64,000 nt of DNA from Imbricaverruca yamaguchii (GCA_034440575.1 JAOTOL010001286.1:69501-133500), one strand, 5' to 3'. Counted from the stretch's first letter, positions 21,586 through 32,896 are shown. Translations and numbers: made by a program. The notes: generated from the sequence alone by a model not told the origin.

Positions 21586-24500
21586 ATGGGACTTTTTCTC
21601 CAGTGGAACGTCGGAGGCATTCCAGGCAAATTCATAGAATTTAAATCTGAATTCTTGCAACAAAAACCACTACTCGCTGCGCTCCAAGAAACTCACTTTC
21701 GAGATTCTGACTCAACTTGGAACAAAATTCCCGATTACACTTGGCACCTAAACAACGTAAACGGCCCACATAGGAAATGGGGCGCAGCCATACTCATAGC
21801 AAACAGCATACCTCATCGTCGAGTAACGTTAAATACTCCCCTGAATTGCGTAGCAGTCAACCTCAAAATTGCACATTGCCAAACCACAGTAATCTCACTA
21901 TACATTTCGCCGTCAGCTGAAACCCCCACACCACAGGAACTGAACGACCTGCTGCTTCAGGCCCCTCCACCAGTTCTCATTATGGGGGACTTTAATGCTA
22001 AACACCCCTCGTGGGGAAGCGACCATACCGACACTAGAGGGCACCAAATTCACCAGTTTATTTCGGACCACAACCTAGTACTTCTTAACACCGGGGCCGC
22101 CACCCGCCACAACCCGACCTTATTAGGATCGGACACTTGCATAGACTTAACGTGCTGCACCCCACGACTTAGCTCACTATTTGACTGGTCAGTTTCAGAC
22201 GTTCCCGGGCTGAGCGACCACTATCCAATCACAATTAGGCTCAGCACGGACGCTATCCACCACACTAAACTATTCAGACAATCTTGGAATTTGAAAAGAG
22301 CGGACTGGACTAAATTCGAGGAACAGGTGGACCTCAGCCTAGCAACTTCAGATACCAGTAAGATAGAGACGATTCTAAGGGCCATCAGCTCAGCAGCACA
22401 AGATTCAGTCCCAAAAAGTAACAAACCTAGGAAAAAGGCATCAACGCCATGGTGGACCCCGGACTGTCAAAGGGCAATCGCCGCACGGCGCCGTGCCCAC
22501 AAACAATTCAAAAGATGCGTGTGCGAAGCACACCTATCAGCATACAGGCAATCTCAAAAACACTGCCGGTACACAATTCGAACAGCACGCCAAAACTCTT
22601 GGCAGTCTTTTGCCTCGCAATTCAATAGATTCACACCTACCGGCAGAATCTGGGACCTGATGAAGCGCTTCAACCTGAAACGCCCACCACCAGGCCCTTT
22701 CCCCCAGCTGACGGTGAATGGACAGCACATCACTGACCCACAACAAGTCGTAGACCACTTTAAACTACACTACGCCAGCGTATCCGGCAACACCAACTAT
22801 GACACCACCATAGTAAGCGTCCTAGACGCCCTTGCCTCCAAAGCAAATTTTAGCTCTGACAATAGAGAAATCTACAATCAGTCATTCACTATGCACGAAT
22901 TAGAACTTGCTCTCAGCAAGTGTGGAAACACGTCGGTTGGGCCGGACGACATTCATTACCAGTTTCTTAAACGTCTTAGCAAAAACTCCCTAACGTATCT
23001 ACTAACGGCCATAAGTGAACTGTACCAAACCGACACGATTCCCGCATCCTGGCGGGAGAGCGTAGTCATACCATTACCAAAGCCGCACAAAGATCACTCC
23101 ACCCCAAAAGGCTATAGACCCATCTCACTTACTAGCTGTGCTAGCAAGCTGGTCGAACGCATGGTCAACACACAATTGAGGCAATTTCTGGAACACAACG
23201 ACCTGCTCGACGAATTTCAATGCGGCTTCCAACGGCAAAAATCAACTACAGACAATCTCATTAGGTTAGTGCATGACATCAAAAGTTGTCTATACATCAA
23301 ACGCACAACAATAGCTGCCTACCTAGACATCACTGCCGCCTTACACAAGTCAGCGCTGACACACAAACTCCATAAGATAGGCCTACGCGGACACATGGCC
23401 CACTTCATACTCAACTTCCTCAGGGATAGGACTCTTAGGGTCCGATGCGGCAATGTCACATCAAACACCACAACTCAGGAGCAGGGCCTGGCTCAGGGGA
23501 GCGTGCTCTCGCCGAGCCTCTTCATCATCATGATCAACGACATACTTGCCGACCACGGGGACACTTCACTTCACTACTCACTTTTCGCGGACGACATAGC
23601 AATCTGGACAACATCACAATGCTTCCTTAAAGCTGAAAAAAACATTCAGGCAGGACTAGACCACATTGCAAAGTGGTGCAAAACTTGGGGCTTCACCCTG
23701 TCCGCAGAAAAATCGGCCACTGTCACATACAGTCGTCTCCGTCCCACACCGAAAACGTTACTTAAAATCGATGGCAAAGCCATCGAGCAGGTGAAAAGTT
23801 TCAAATTCCTAGGGGTGCATTTAGACGAAAAACTCAGTTTCAACACCCATATCACCGACATCACGAAGCGAAGCGCGAAGCGCGTCAACATAATACGTGC
23901 ACTTGCAGGCACAGACTGGGGCGGAGACAGGAAAACACTTCTGCGACTGTACACATCAATCATACGACCCATCATAGAATACAACAGCATCATTTTTTCC
24001 ACAATTTCAGAAAGTCAGAGTAAAAAATTAGAAGTCATCCAAAACAGCTGCATCAGAGCAGCCACAGGCGCCCTTAGCGCTACACCGATAGCTAGTCTTC
24101 TAGTAGACTCAAACACACCATCACTCCACCACAGGAGGACACAACACCTGTGCCGTTACCACATCAAAATCAAATCCATTCCAAATCATCCGGCACAGCG
24201 CTGCTTCATGCCTGGCAGATACGACAAGAGCCGATTTGCGCGCAAACTTCCACCATATAGCATTCAAATTGCCACGGCTCTCTCAGATCTTAACCTCGCA
24301 ATGCCATCCACTGCAGCTCGACCGCCCATTAGGCCCTTCTGGACTTTCAGTCAACCAAAGGTCGAGTACTTGCTCTCGGAGAAGAAAGCCACTATCACAT
24401 CGGCGGAGATTCTAGGCCTCTTTCACAAGTTCGCCGATGACAACAATCACAAATCACTCATATTCACGGATGGGTCGAAACACGAGGCTAAGGTAGGCAT

Positions 24501-25302
24501 CGGCATCACTGGACCAGGTCTCAGACTTTCCAAACGTCTACCGGATAACTTCTCCATCTACTCTGCTGAAGCAATGGCCATTCTGGCCGCTATTTTCATT
24601 ATCATTAAGCGAAAAGTCAGAAACGTAGTGATTTGCTCAGACTCCAAATCCGTCCTACAGTCAATTAGCAACACCCACGACTGTCCTCATCACATCATTG
24701 ATCGAATCCAACAAATCGTGGCCCACAACGTAAACATGAACTTTTCCTTCCTCTGGATTCCGGGCCACGCCAACATCCCAGGTAACGAAGAAGCAGACCG
24801 GCTCGCAAAGCAAGCCTTAGCATCGAACACCCACCCCAGCGTGGAATATTCGGTAGACGATTGCAAAGCACTCCTACAACATCGCATTCGCCAACACCAA
24901 CAGAACACATGGACACAACACAACTCAACACAACACAAATCCAACCACGCCCACTCAATAAAACCAACAATAGGCACATGGAACACATCAAATCAGTCTC
25001 ACCGTCAGAAAGAGGTCATCCTCACTAGACTTAGAACCGGTTGCACAAAACTAACACAGCCTCGATTAGAGGATGACCAACACACAACACCGCACTGCGA
25101 CACCTGCAACACCACGTTAAGCATAGGCCACATCCTGCTAGACTGCAGTAGCTTTAGCTCTCAGAGACAACCACTTAAGGCCTTCTGCCAGAGAAAGGGC
25201 ATCACCCTATCGCTTCCATCGCTTCTCGGTGACAAACACGCAGAACTCATTCAATTGCTATTTGAATATCTGTATGCCACAGAACTAGCAGGAGCTCTCT
25301 AG
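21586..25302 (+). CDS. LINE-A ORF2: endonuclease-reverse transcriptase-RNase H
   Basis: An intact 1238-codon frame. Residues 1-225 are an APE-type endonuclease (LQWNVGG at the start, LQETHF with the catalytic Glu, GDFNAKHPSWGS, SDHYPI). Residues about 440-760 are the reverse transcriptase: GYRPISLTS near 508, YLDITAA near 577, GLAQGSVLSPSLF near 632 and FADD near 666. RNase H spans about 955-1090 with D, E, D, D in FTDGS, AEAM, SDSK and EEADR. A CDTC...GHILLDC zinc tail lies near 1168. The ATG at 21586 directly precedes the endonuclease start, 27 bp after the likely ORF1 stop. Oddity: the AFDxVxH stretch after the first catalytic Asp reads ALHKSALTH, apparently shortened, so activity is uncertain although no stop or frameshift is present. 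Confidence 0.95.
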   Translation: MGLFLQWNVGGIPGKFIEFKSEFLQQKPLLAALQETHFRDSDSTWNKIPDYTWHLNNVNGPHRKWGAAILIANSIPHRRVTLNTPLNCVAVNLKIAHCQTTVISLYISPSAETPTPQELNDLLLQAPPPVLIMGDFNAKHPSWGSDHTDTRGHQIHQFISDHNLVLLNTGAATRHNPTLLGSDTCIDLTCCTPRLSSLFDWSVSDVPGLSDHYPITIRLSTDAIHHTKLFRQSWNLKRADWTKFEEQVDLSLATSDTSKIETILRAISSAAQDSVPKSNKPRKKASTPWWTPDCQRAIAARRRAHKQFKRCVCEAHLSAYRQSQKHCRYTIRTARQNSWQSFASQFNRFTPTGRIWDLMKRFNLKRPPPGPFPQLTVNGQHITDPQQVVDHFKLHYASVSGNTNYDTTIVSVLDALASKANFSSDNREIYNQSFTMHELELALSKCGNTSVGPDDIHYQFLKRLSKNSLTYLLTAISELYQTDTIPASWRESVVIPLPKPHKDHSTPKGYRPISLTSCASKLVERMVNTQLRQFLEHNDLLDEFQCGFQRQKSTTDNLIRLVHDIKSCLYIKRTTIAAYLDITAALHKSALTHKLHKIGLRGHMAHFILNFLRDRTLRVRCGNVTSNTTTQEQGLAQGSVLSPSLFIIMINDILADHGDTSLHYSLFADDIAIWTTSQCFLKAEKNIQAGLDHIAKWCKTWGFTLSAEKSATVTYSRLRPTPKTLLKIDGKAIEQVKSFKFLGVHLDEKLSFNTHITDITKRSAKRVNIIRALAGTDWGGDRKTLLRLYTSIIRPIIEYNSIIFSTISESQSKKLEVIQNSCIRAATGALSATPIASLLVDSNTPSLHHRRTQHLCRYHIKIKSIPNHPAQRCFMPGRYDKSRFARKLPPYSIQIATALSDLNLAMPSTAARPPIRPFWTFSQPKVEYLLSEKKATITSAEILGLFHKFADDNNHKSLIFTDGSKHEAKVGIGITGPGLRLSKRLPDNFSIYSAEAMAILAAIFIIIKRKVRNVVICSDSKSVLQSISNTHDCPHHIIDRIQQIVAHNVNMNFSFLWIPGHANIPGNEEADRLAKQALASNTHPSVEYSVDDCKALLQHRIRQHQQNTWTQHNSTQHKSNHAHSIKPTIGTWNTSNQSHRQKEVILTRLRTGCTKLTQPRLEDDQHTTPHCDTCNTTLSIGHILLDCSSFSSQRQPLKAFCQRKGITLSLPSLLGDKHAELIQLLFEYLYATELAGAL

Positions 25303-26078
25303 GCACCACCAACGCTCACATCAACTAGCAATACATGACCGCGAAACACTCATAGGAAACACGTAAATAGCCATCCCTGCATGGCGTCGGACGTACATGA
25401 GCCGATTTGCTTCCCAGTTAGGAATAATTGGCTACCTAGCGGTGCCGTCGGAGGTAGATGAGCCGACTTGCTTCAGGAAAACAACGAAAAAAAAATTGTT
25501 TAGCTTAACGTAAAACCACTACCCAGAGGAGCCGTCGGACGTAGATGAGCCGACTTGCCTTCCGACACTTAACGTAAATGGCTACCCAGAGGAACAGCGG
25601 ACGTAGAGGAGCCAAATTATGAAACACCGTACTAACCCAACTGACAACCCTGCATGGCATGCATAAACTAACCAACTACTAACAACTAACACGCGGCAGC
25701 CGGCGTCAGAGGCGGTGTGGACAATTGCCTCCTTGTCCGCACGGTAAAAATCCCTCAGTGCTCTTCGATAGGAGTAGGCTATAGCCGGCACTCTGGCAAA
25801 ATCAACTCAACACTCAAAACACCCCAGCCCCACTCAAACCACAAATTATTATGTGGAGGAGTAAAGTAAAATTAAAACCAGTTAGACACCAGGGAGACGT
25901 CCCCAACCCAGCCCCCGCCTCCAGCATCCAAAAACTTCGCACAAACTATAACGCAAAATTCCCTTAACGTAAATGTCCACTTGCTTGTACCTTGATCGTA
26001 ACACTCGCTTTCATAGACAGATATGCAACGTGTTAAAGGCGGCGCAAATGACCTTTATGGTTCGGCACGCCTAAAAAA
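25303..26078 (+). other. LINE-A 3' UTR, complete
   Basis: The longest version of the 3' UTR in the window, with four gtcggacgtagatgagccga-type motifs (25386-25620) and a terminal cggcgcaaatgacctttatg block before the A-run. The window-edge copy (1-351) ends the same way, which fixes the element end at about 26078, or up to about 26090 if the following C-rich tract belongs to it. Confidence 0.8.
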
Positions 26079-26724
26079 CCACTCTCCCCCCCCCCCACCC
26101 CTTCACTCTCTTCTTCTGTCGTCCTCGTCTTTGTCAAGTCCGCTTCACCCCTGCCGTCTCCCCGTCGCCAATATAGAAATGAGTGCTTTGAGCGAGTGTT
26201 GGAGTGATGAGTGATGCAGTGAGTGACCGGTGGAAGTGAATTGATGAACCACGCGCAGTACTGCTCGTCACGGCTGGGTCACCGTGCCTGATTCTGTTTT
26301 CCTGCTTTCTTTCCAATCTTTTCGTACTCCTTCATTTCCTAAGGTCACTGCTCTCTTGAATTGGAGTGATCTTGATTAGGTAATTGCTCTCTTGAATTGG
26401 AGAGTTCCTTTGTCTCCCTTGAATTGGGGAGCTATAACCTACAACCTTTATTATTATGTCCACCTATATTTAGGTTACTTCGATTATTTCTTTGCATTCT
26501 CCCAGCATATATCTTTCCGACCTCTCACATTGCAGTTATTTGTTCCTTTTCCTATTGTTATTCATATAATTTCCTTTCACATGTTATTCACGCTTACTTA
26601 TTTCTCGCTCTCATTTCTATACCCTTTTCTTCAGGCCCCTTGACCGCTCTACCCCAAGCTCCAGGGCGTCACCCACCTACACATATACAGTCCACTCCCA
26701 GCGGATGAACACGGCGTCCGCAAC
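26079..26724. other. Unassigned sequence
   Basis: A C-tract at 26085-26098, then T-rich sequence. A sub-repeat with the phrase tctcttgaattggag occurs near 26352 and 26389, with a weaker third copy near 26417. I see no gene. Confidence 0.4.
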
Positions 26725-26880
26725 AATGACGAAACAACAGAGGTGACATGATGCCAAGGGTGGCATGAAATGATATGTGATATGGCATCATAGGTGTGAC
26801 GCGACGGCAGAGGTGACATGACTTCAGAGGTGACATGATGTCAAAAGTGACATGACGTGATATGTGACATGACATCTGTG
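26725..26880 (+). repeat. Degenerate gaggtgacatgacgtcag-type repeat, right block
   Basis: Diverged units around cagaggtgacatgatgtca, related to 17850-18075. The two blocks bracket the LINE-A pair. Confidence 0.6.
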
Positions 26881-27785
26881 CTCGGACGTCGGCGCGTTCT
26901 GGTCGCAATCCACTGACCGGTGCCAGCGGCAAATTCTGGATATACTTGAGGAGTATGACATATCATATGGCACGTAAGACTGGGGGAAAAGATAACACAG
27001 CTTCGTACTGGGAGGCTCGCATTATACCTCATTGGTGTCCCCGTAGTAGAGTGAAAACCGAATGATGTTTTTCTTCGACGCGGCTACAAAACCTCACCCC
27101 AAACGTGGCGGAACAACGCGTAGGCGCAGCCAAGTGGGCCTGACAGACCTTCCCTAGCAACCAAAAATAAATAAGACCATATAAGACAGTGTGAAATCTT
27201 CATTATGCAAGACCAGAAATGTTCGGTACGCGAAGCGCACCGAAAGAGGTTGCTGTATCACATGCGTTTGTTAGTCGAGCCTCCCATCTCCCTTGAGAAA
27301 CTCCTGGTTGCGCCCCTGGAACAACGTCATTGTCGTGTGCCGATTATTTACACCCCTGAACTGTAAAGCCAGTACGACAAAGCCATCTACATGAAAATAT
27401 ATCTTCGTCGCAACGCAGCGAAGCCCGTATATCCCTCTCGGGCACCACATATATGTAATTTAATGCATCATAGCCTCCTATTTCCACAATGCAAAAGCTA
27501 CTCCAGGAAGTGCATTGTTGCTGTTTCATGTACGTCCAGATGTGGACGCCGGTGACCTGGGGCGCGTACCTTTCCGGGACCGCATTGGACGGCCTCGATA
27601 GTCGTACAGGGGTAGTACAGTTGAAGCAAACCTCCGGTTGTATAAGAGGACAAACGGGTCGCGTCCATCTCCCGACAATGCAGCGGACCAGTCGGACTCT
27701 ACGATGGGCCCGACCGATATATTGGGAAACGAGCCCGCCCGGTCTTGAAGCGCGTCAAGCCATTTTTCGTTTTCAGATTAAAGGA
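26881..27785. other. Unassigned sequence
   Basis: No gene or repeat recognised. The 114-codon plus frame 27489-27833 has no domain and runs into the MITE-like element. Confidence 0.4.
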
Positions 27786-28177
27786 CTATTCACACCCAGT
27801 GTAATCTCGACGCAAAAAAAGCCAGCGCAATGACGGACTAGGCGTAAACCCGACGCACATGTTGAGAAATGTTGTAACATGCAAGCTGAAAAAAACGCAT
27901 CCGATGCGGCCCCAATCCGCCGAAGATCCGCAAATATGGCGACAGCAGTTTATCCCGAGCAGTCTTTCGATCTTACGTCAAGGCCGCTGGCGCGCCGAGC
28001 GGAAAAAGTTCAGAAAACCCAACTTTGTCCGCTCGGAAATCGTCAGCGTTTTGTAGGACTCGGCAGACAGCTGACGCAAGGCCGACGCAATGGCAGAATC
28101 TGCAGACCCCATGCTAACTGTCCGCTAGCTTTGCGTCGATTACGACAGTGCATCGAGATTACGCTAGATGTGAACAG
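27786..28177. mobile_element. MITE-like element with 29-bp terminal inverted repeats
   Basis: Positions 27786-27814 (ctattcacacccagtgtaat...) and 28149-28177, read in reverse complement (ctgttcacatctagcgtaat...), match at 24 of 29 positions. Several gacgca words recur just inside both ends. It is 392 bp long with no transposase. The target duplication is not clear. The two open frames across it (27859-28056 and 27879-28259) have no recognisable domain. Confidence 0.6.
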
Positions 28178-29173
28178 TTTTAAGATTTTCAAGACGGTTT
28201 CGTTCGATAGAAGCATTAGCTGTCTTCGTTTGATAGAGCCAGCGGCCGCTTTCGTTTAACGCGAAAACTACATCACGAACTCAATGACACTTCCAGATGA
28301 AAGATCTTCAGCACTGGTGCTTATTGTTAAAAAGCAATAATTAACCGATTAACTTAAACCTACCAGCAATCCGTGTTCTCCATTTTATGGACATTCGGAA
28401 AAAGGTCCTCGTTGGGCAATTTTCCCCTCCGTGGCTTCGTTAGTCTTTCGGATAGCTTGAGCCGACACTTCCTGGAACACAGCTAAACACATTAATGTCA
28501 TCGACATGCTCCGAGAGCTTGTCCTCTGCTGTCTTTATAACAGCCTGTTGTAAAGGTATGCTGACAAACAGATCCACGCCTATGTTGAAAACGGCCCCGT
28601 CCTGCAATGCATGATGCCCCTGAAATAAAATATTTGATTTAGGAAGCGTTTCATAAAAGAGTAGGGACGAATCTCAGCAGCTGGTTAAGATTACGCTCAA
28701 TCAGGTAGGCTGCTATTGCAGTGGATCCTCTACAGTCAGAGATGACGAGGCGTACCCTGGAAGTCCTTGTGTAGACAATAAAAGATCAGAGTCCTGCCGT
28801 GATCAGCCGTGAAATCATGCATAGTTTCATTTGCGAATTTTCCCTTGGAAACGACAGCTAGAACCTTAGTACAGCTATCTGTATCACACATGATGGTCTT
28901 CGCTTTTTCGACATGCTCTGACCTATCGATGATCACAAATCCCTTATCACCATTTCCCCTACGCATTTAGTCACTACTATAACACTGCCATTTACTGATG
29001 TCTTTCAGAGCTGACATTTGCTCATGTGGCATTACCCAGTATGTTACCGTGTAGTAGATACGTTCGTCCAAATCTCACTTTAATTTACTGTGGCCCCTTT
29101 CCGTCTCATCACAAGACATACGATACGACATGCGATACGACATGATGACACGGTACTAGTGCATATTTGGTGA
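28178..29173. other. Unassigned sequence
   Basis: I see no gene, element end or tandem array. Confidence 0.4.
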
Positions 29174-29360
29174 GAGTGTTGGTCCATTTGACAATATCAT
29201 TGGTGGACCAAAATAATACCACTGGTGTCTATTTTGTGGCTGTGGTGGTTCAGTTGACAATGTCACTGGTGTACCAAAGTATCACCAATTGCATCCATTT
29301 AATGACAGACGTGGTCCATTTGACAATGTCACTGGCTAACCGAAGTATTGCCAATGGTTA
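29174..29360 (+). repeat. Degenerate ~65-70-bp tandem repeat (three units)
   Basis: The phrase tggtccatttgacaatgtca recurs near 29179, 29247 and 29311, each followed by a gtgtaccaaagtat-type segment. Confidence 0.65.
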
Positions 29361-29402
29361 ATACAACGAAGAATGGCTCTTAAGTGCTCCTAGGTTTTAG
29401 AC

Positions 29403-29638
29403 ATTGCGTGAGACGAAATGTACGACCCTCAATATACCAGGAGGTGCTGAGTTTACATCAAAAGTAACGTTAGGGATTATGCTATATTACTCAACGTTTC
29501 TGCCAGGGGCCATCGTCAGGCGTGTCGATGGCCCCTGGCCGAAACGTTGCGTAATATAGCATAATCCCTAACGTTACTTTTGATGTAAACTCAGCACCTC
29601 CTGGTATATCGAGGGTCGTACATTTCGTCTCACGCAAT
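29403..29638. repeat. 236-bp near-perfect palindrome
   Basis: The left arm 29403-29515 and right arm 29526-29638 are both 113 nt and are reverse complements with about three mismatches. The spacer is 10 nt (tcaggcgtgt). The arms contain a gccaggggccatcg / gaaacgtt segment next to the spacer. There is no coding sequence. It could be a fold-back element or an inverted duplication. High arm identity implies recent origin or ongoing gene conversion. Confidence 0.97.
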
Positions 29639-30570
29639 ATTGTCGCTGGTATTTATTTGGCGACAGTGGTGATTACCACTGGAGTCGTGGCAGTAGTGGT
29701 AAATTCAGCCCACCCATTGACATTGACATTGAGGCTATTCCCCCGACTATGAACTGGTGTCTCATATCCATGTGCCAGGCAACACGAGCTGGCAGCTCAT
29801 GCAAATTGGTCCTGCAAGAAGATGCCCTCTACTCATGTTCTGTCATCGGGCGGCAGGATTACGGCGGATGAAAGCATTAAGCCAGAGGCTCGCAAGTGAT
29901 ATAAGTCCGAGAAGTTGGCAGGAAAACGAATGGTCGACGCCTTGAGGCGTAGAATAGGAGCCGGAGTCGGTGACATTTCCGTAGTTGGGTAACTTCAGAT
30001 CTCATCATCGAATCCGCCACTACACTGATAGGTCATCAGCGAGACAGCCGCTTACGCAATCCATCTCTCGAGAGCGGGAACTCTCACTTCCTCTCTCTCT
30101 CTCTCTCTATTGAGTGCGAGAACTCTCTCTCTCTCTCTTTCTCTCTCTCTCCCGTTGTCTACCTGTCTTCTGCCTTCTGTCTCCTGTCTCCCTTCCTCTT
30201 GTCTCTGCCTCTCCTGTGCTCCTGTCTCCCGTATCCCGTCTAGTTTGAAGTATATCATAACAGTGCTACATAACATCTACATGTAGTTATTTTTTAGACT
30301 GAAGTTTGCATATCTCAGCAAATCGCTTTTTACATTAGCATGGCTTCGTTACATAAACAGTAGTTTGAATATGAAAATGTTAAGTTAGAAAGCCTGAAAG
30401 CATAGTTCACAGCAGTTTTGGAGAACCATGCTACCGTGCTACCGTGCTAACGTACCGTGCTGGCATAGTAGCTATCATATTGCTCAGCGTTCCCAATTCA
30501 TCGTAATATATAATATCTGTGATATTCTGTTCCCATTCTTGGAACATGAATATAACAAAATCATTTCAGG
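29639..30570. other. Unassigned sequence with (CT)n run
   Basis: A pyrimidine-rich (CT)n stretch lies at about 30090-30150 and continues as ctcctgtctcc-type sequence to 30240. Nothing coding is seen. Confidence 0.5.
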
Positions 30571-30802
30571 AACAATGAATGCGCCGTATTGTTTATTGGG
30601 TCATTTACAATTTACAATACATTTACAATACATTAACCGCGATCGTGCACTTTATGCACGATCGCGGTTAATGGCGCCGCCGACCCCGGTCCGCCGGAGG
30701 GCCGCGGGATTGGGAAGCATCCCGAGTGGTGCCAGTGTCGAACCCGGGACTTTGGCATCCAGAGCTCAACACCTCAGCCACTCGGCCACCTCCGCCACAA
30801 CG
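30571..30802 (-). mobile_element. SINE-B, tRNA-derived, copy 1
   Basis: On the minus strand the head (about 30802-30716) reads like a class II (Ser/Leu-type) tRNA: an A-box-like ggtggccgagtggctgagg and a B-box-like cgggttcgacac. An unrelated body with ggcgccatta and a tail with acccaataaacaat follow. The 50231-50412 copy has the same head, body and tail. An 18-bp perfect hairpin (30632-30672) lies in the body. It would be transcribed by Pol III and mobilised by a LINE in trans, which is known for SINEs in general. Confidence 0.8.
30632..30672. repeat. Perfect 18-bp hairpin in SINE-B body
   Basis: The arms attaaccgcgatcgtgca (30632-30649) and the exact reverse complement (30655-30672) surround the 5-nt loop cttta. 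The other SINE-B copy has a mismatched version of it near 50357-50392. Confidence 0.95.
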
Positions 30803-32205
30803 CGCTGTCCTGCCGTCGCACGATGTGCTCGGAACACTCCAGCTGCAACTCGTAGCTGATGTCAGAACGTGCACTGCGGCGTGTGCACCAACGACAGTGC
30901 CTTGCCATTCAGTCATGTCTGCTGATCTTCCCGCCCGTCGGCTGTGCACGGACCCTCCTCCAGCTAGATGTCCAGCCTAGCATCGCTGCACTGTGCGGTA
31001 TGACAATCCAGCTGGCCCCCTGTGCTGAGGCTGCTGCTGCTGCTGAGCTATTGATCGTTGGCCGTGATCGTCCATCCAAAATACAGCGCTTTAATCCAGG
31101 GCCTCGCGTTGTAATTATCACTTTCAGTCCTCCACCACAAACGAGACACAGCAAATTGTCTTTGAAATTCGCACAACAAACTATGCGAATTGTCCACGAA
31201 GATCGCACACAAACGGTGCGAATCGTCCACGAGTTTCGTTCGATTAGACGATGCGAACTGCACCTCGCATCCCGGTTCTTGTCCGCGGCGCTCGGTCCGT
31301 TCCCAGCCAGGTCAGGTGCAGTGGAGGTAGAGAGCTGGCCGGCCTGGTGGTGTGCGGCGGCAGTGGTGAGCGCAGCTCGGCGTCTGGTGATGGTCTGCCC
31401 CCTTGAGGATTCCGTGCCGTTGTATTTATACTGGTGGGTTTATATACTGGTGGAAAACTACTGTGGGCTGGCCACTCTCTGACCTCCTGGTCCAGATGGC
31501 AGCCAGCTTCCGTGTGGGTGTGGTGACGCACGAGTTTAAGTTATTATCCATGAGCCTGTGTGTGCATGTAAATTGAAAGAAAAACCAGATGGCGTCTGAT
31601 TTATGTTCATGACAGTAGTTGGCTCCTCGGATGTACAGTGTATCTAGCGTTTGACGGATGTTTGAGTTACTAGCTGGTCTAAGCGTGTCTGTGCATTCCG
31701 GACTGGTGTTCTGGTGGCAACGTGTGATGAATTGCTGCTTGCAATGCGTGTGCCGTAAAGTATACTTGACGTCGGTGCAGCGCGACGCCTGGGCCGACGC
31801 ATGCGGAATGCTGATGCAATGTGAGGTCAGTCGCTGCGTGTATATGTTAACTGGCGTCCGAATGTCGGTGGCCTCGGTGGCCGGCCGCGCGTGCGTGTCG
31901 GGCTGGCTGATGCAATCGAGTGCAGGATGCGCTCTTCCTGGCTTTGGTAGGGAGTATAGCTGTTACAGCGGTAACCACAGTGAAACAGACGTGCATTTAC
32001 AGCTGCCGTTTGTTTCTCCATGACCAGCTGAACGACCTGCCGCCGCTGCTGACGCTACCGCTGCTACCGCCGCTGCTGACGCTGCTGACACGCTCTCTGG
32101 CACACGACGACACGTCACTCTTGCAGTATGGCCCACAACTGAGCGAGAAGCATTTCTCCAGCTATTCCGGAGTTCACCTCAAGTGGAGGTGTCGATATGT
32201 GTAGT
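30803..32205. other. Unassigned GC-rich to mixed sequence
   Basis: The 207-codon frame (30859-31482) and overlapping minus-strand frames have no recognisable domain, so I call no gene. A short gctgctgctgct run lies near 31031. Confidence 0.35.
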
Positions 32206-32497
32206 GCATACACCAGGGGTGTCGATTTTGGAAAAACATTGGGGGAGGTGGGGGGGGGGAAGAGTACTGGACCCCCCACAAAAAGCTTGTCGGATTTCTC
32301 CCACTATATTTTCCGACCTCAATAATCCTGATATTTTTTTGACAATGTGTATGTTTGTGTTCAATCAACATCCTCGCCAACGGGAAAATTCGTCCAGTAA
32401 CAGGTTAAGTCACATAAGCAAAAAAGCAGTGCACGGTGCATGTCAACATAAAAACTGTGAGTCGTAGCATGCGACTACAGTGTCATACAATGTATTC

Positions 32498-32582
32498 GGG
32501 TCCATCGTCATCGTCAACGTCATTGTCAACGTGATCGTCATCATCGACGTCATCGTCATTGTCAGCGTCACCATCACCCTCC
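32498..32582. repeat. Imperfect (GTCATC/GTCAAC)n
   Basis: Trinucleotide-like repeat of gtcatc, gtcaac and gtcatt inside the left arm of the hAT-like element. Confidence 0.85.
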
Positions 32583-32896
32583 CCTCACTCCAAACACCAA
32601 CAAACACACAACGGCTCAAAATATTGTTCTGTTTATATGCAGGCTGAAACACACCGGCCTTGATGGAGCATCGGAGCACAACCGGCTTGAGCTGTGATGA
32701 CGATGGGTGAAGGTATCTTCTTGGTGTTTAATATTAGGGAGGGACGAAGCCAACGTTTTGGTGGGGTGAGTTCAGGGTCGGGAAGTTCACTATCTAAGCC
32801 TAATCTGTTTCTTTACGGTACAAAATATGCTGGTTAACATCAACTAAGTTTTATATGTAGCAGGGTGTTTTCTTCTTTCTCTCTTTATCTTTCTTA

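Larger units (their letters stand above)
20075..26078 (+). mobile_element. LINE-A, nearly complete copy
   Basis: A non-LTR retrotransposon with a gag-like ORF1 (5' end missing), an intact ORF2 (endonuclease, reverse transcriptase, RNase H, zinc tail) and a 3' UTR ending in a short A-run near 26078. RNase H after the reverse transcriptase places it with the I/LOA/Nimb/Outcast-type elements and not with Jockey or CR1; the exact clade needs a tree. The 5' UTR and ORF1 N-terminus are absent because the upstream truncated copy abuts codon-in-frame ORF1 sequence at 20075. Low divergence from the upstream piece suggests recent activity or duplication. Confidence 0.92.

Noticed and set aside
29490..29550. 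Hammerhead ribozyme in the palindrome centre
   Set aside because: Core-like words are in the right order on the minus strand, but helix II does not pair cleanly and helix III is not evident. Kept only as a remark under the palindrome finding.
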